From a virus, in IMG/VR virus record IMGVR_UViG_3300028837_001600, positions 1 to 20,052 of that record: DNA of 20,052 nucleotides; one strand, given 5' to 3'. A model generated the notes under the pieces. That model saw only the letters and a program-made list of their open reading frames with translations, was not told the DNA's origin and searched no databases. Of the stretch, positions 19,990 through 20,052 are shown one piece after another (positions within the stretch are counted from its first letter, which is position 1; each line of letters starts with the position of its first letter). The translations under genes and the position numbers were made by a program.

Positions 19990-20052
19990 CTGTCTCTTAT
20001 ACACATCTGACGCTGCCGACGATCTACTCTGTGTAGATCTCGGTGGTCGCCG
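19990..20052. other. Nextera/Tn5 sequencing adapter (assembly artefact)
   Basis: CTGTCTCTTATACACATCT (19990-20008) is the Tn5 mosaic end; GACGCTGCCGACGA follows (20009-20022), then an 8-base index TCTACTCT (20023-20030), whose complement is AGAGTAGA, and GTGTAGATCTCGGTGGTCGCCG (20031-20052), the start of the reverse-complemented P5 tail. It is not phage sequence. Confidence 0.97.

Noticed and set aside
1-20052. tRNA genes, reverse transcriptase/DGR signals, integrase and attachment sites
   Set aside because: None could be found on either strand; nothing resembles an integrase, a template repeat or a cloverleaf.

Overview
The window is a piece of a tailed-phage genome, most likely siphovirus-like: there is one tail-tube gene, a frameshifted tail-assembly chaperone pair, a tape measure and a hub protein, but no recognisable sheath gene. 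The DNA is AT-rich and uses the standard bacterial stop codons. Start codons are mostly preceded by strong AGGAGG-type ribosome sites, and three gaps carry identical TTTACA-N17-TATAAT promoters. With a DnaG-type primase and RNase HII, this points to a bacterial host; the host group cannot be named from the sequence. All genes are on the + strand and packed tightly, and no gap exceeds about 180 bases. Both ends are incomplete: the first gene runs off the left edge, and the last 63 bases are a Nextera/Tn5 sequencing adapter, so the true phage sequence stops at 19989.

Layout. (1) 3-5372, surface and adhesion: a glycosyltransferase fused to a methyltransferase, then a short leader with a hairpin over a ribosome site, then a 1263-residue protein with a DUF2341/lectin-like head and about 39 degenerate copies of an 18-20 residue repeat. 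(2) 5419-7297, connector region: a BppU-like small protein, a head-tail connector with an extra beta-rich N-terminus, and a probable tail-completion protein. (3) 7294-8130: a free-standing homing endonuclease of the Vsr-like EDxHD type. (4) 8186-16124, tail module: tube protein, tail-assembly chaperone with a -1 frameshift at TTTTTTA, a small HTH protein, a short tape measure with 26-residue repeats, a distal-tail-like protein, and a 1572-residue hub/fibre protein with FnIII-like domains. (5) 16114-17783, probable host-interaction or lysis region: a membrane-anchored Cys-His protein, a coiled coil, a ClpP-like protease, a two-helix holin-like protein and another coiled coil. (6) 17784-19989, start of replication functions: a small regulatory-looking gap, a second EDxHD homing endonuclease, RNase HII, a promoter, and a truncated CHC2/TOPRIM primase.

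The tail genes form one run driven by the promoter before the tube gene, most of them coupled by 1-26 base overlaps. The connector genes have their own promoter, and so does the primase. The most notable features are the matched promoter set, the frameshift signal, the coupled leader in front of the adhesin, the nested repeats of the adhesin, and replication and protease enzymes with altered active-site motifs. Function assignments come from motif recognition by eye, with no database search.
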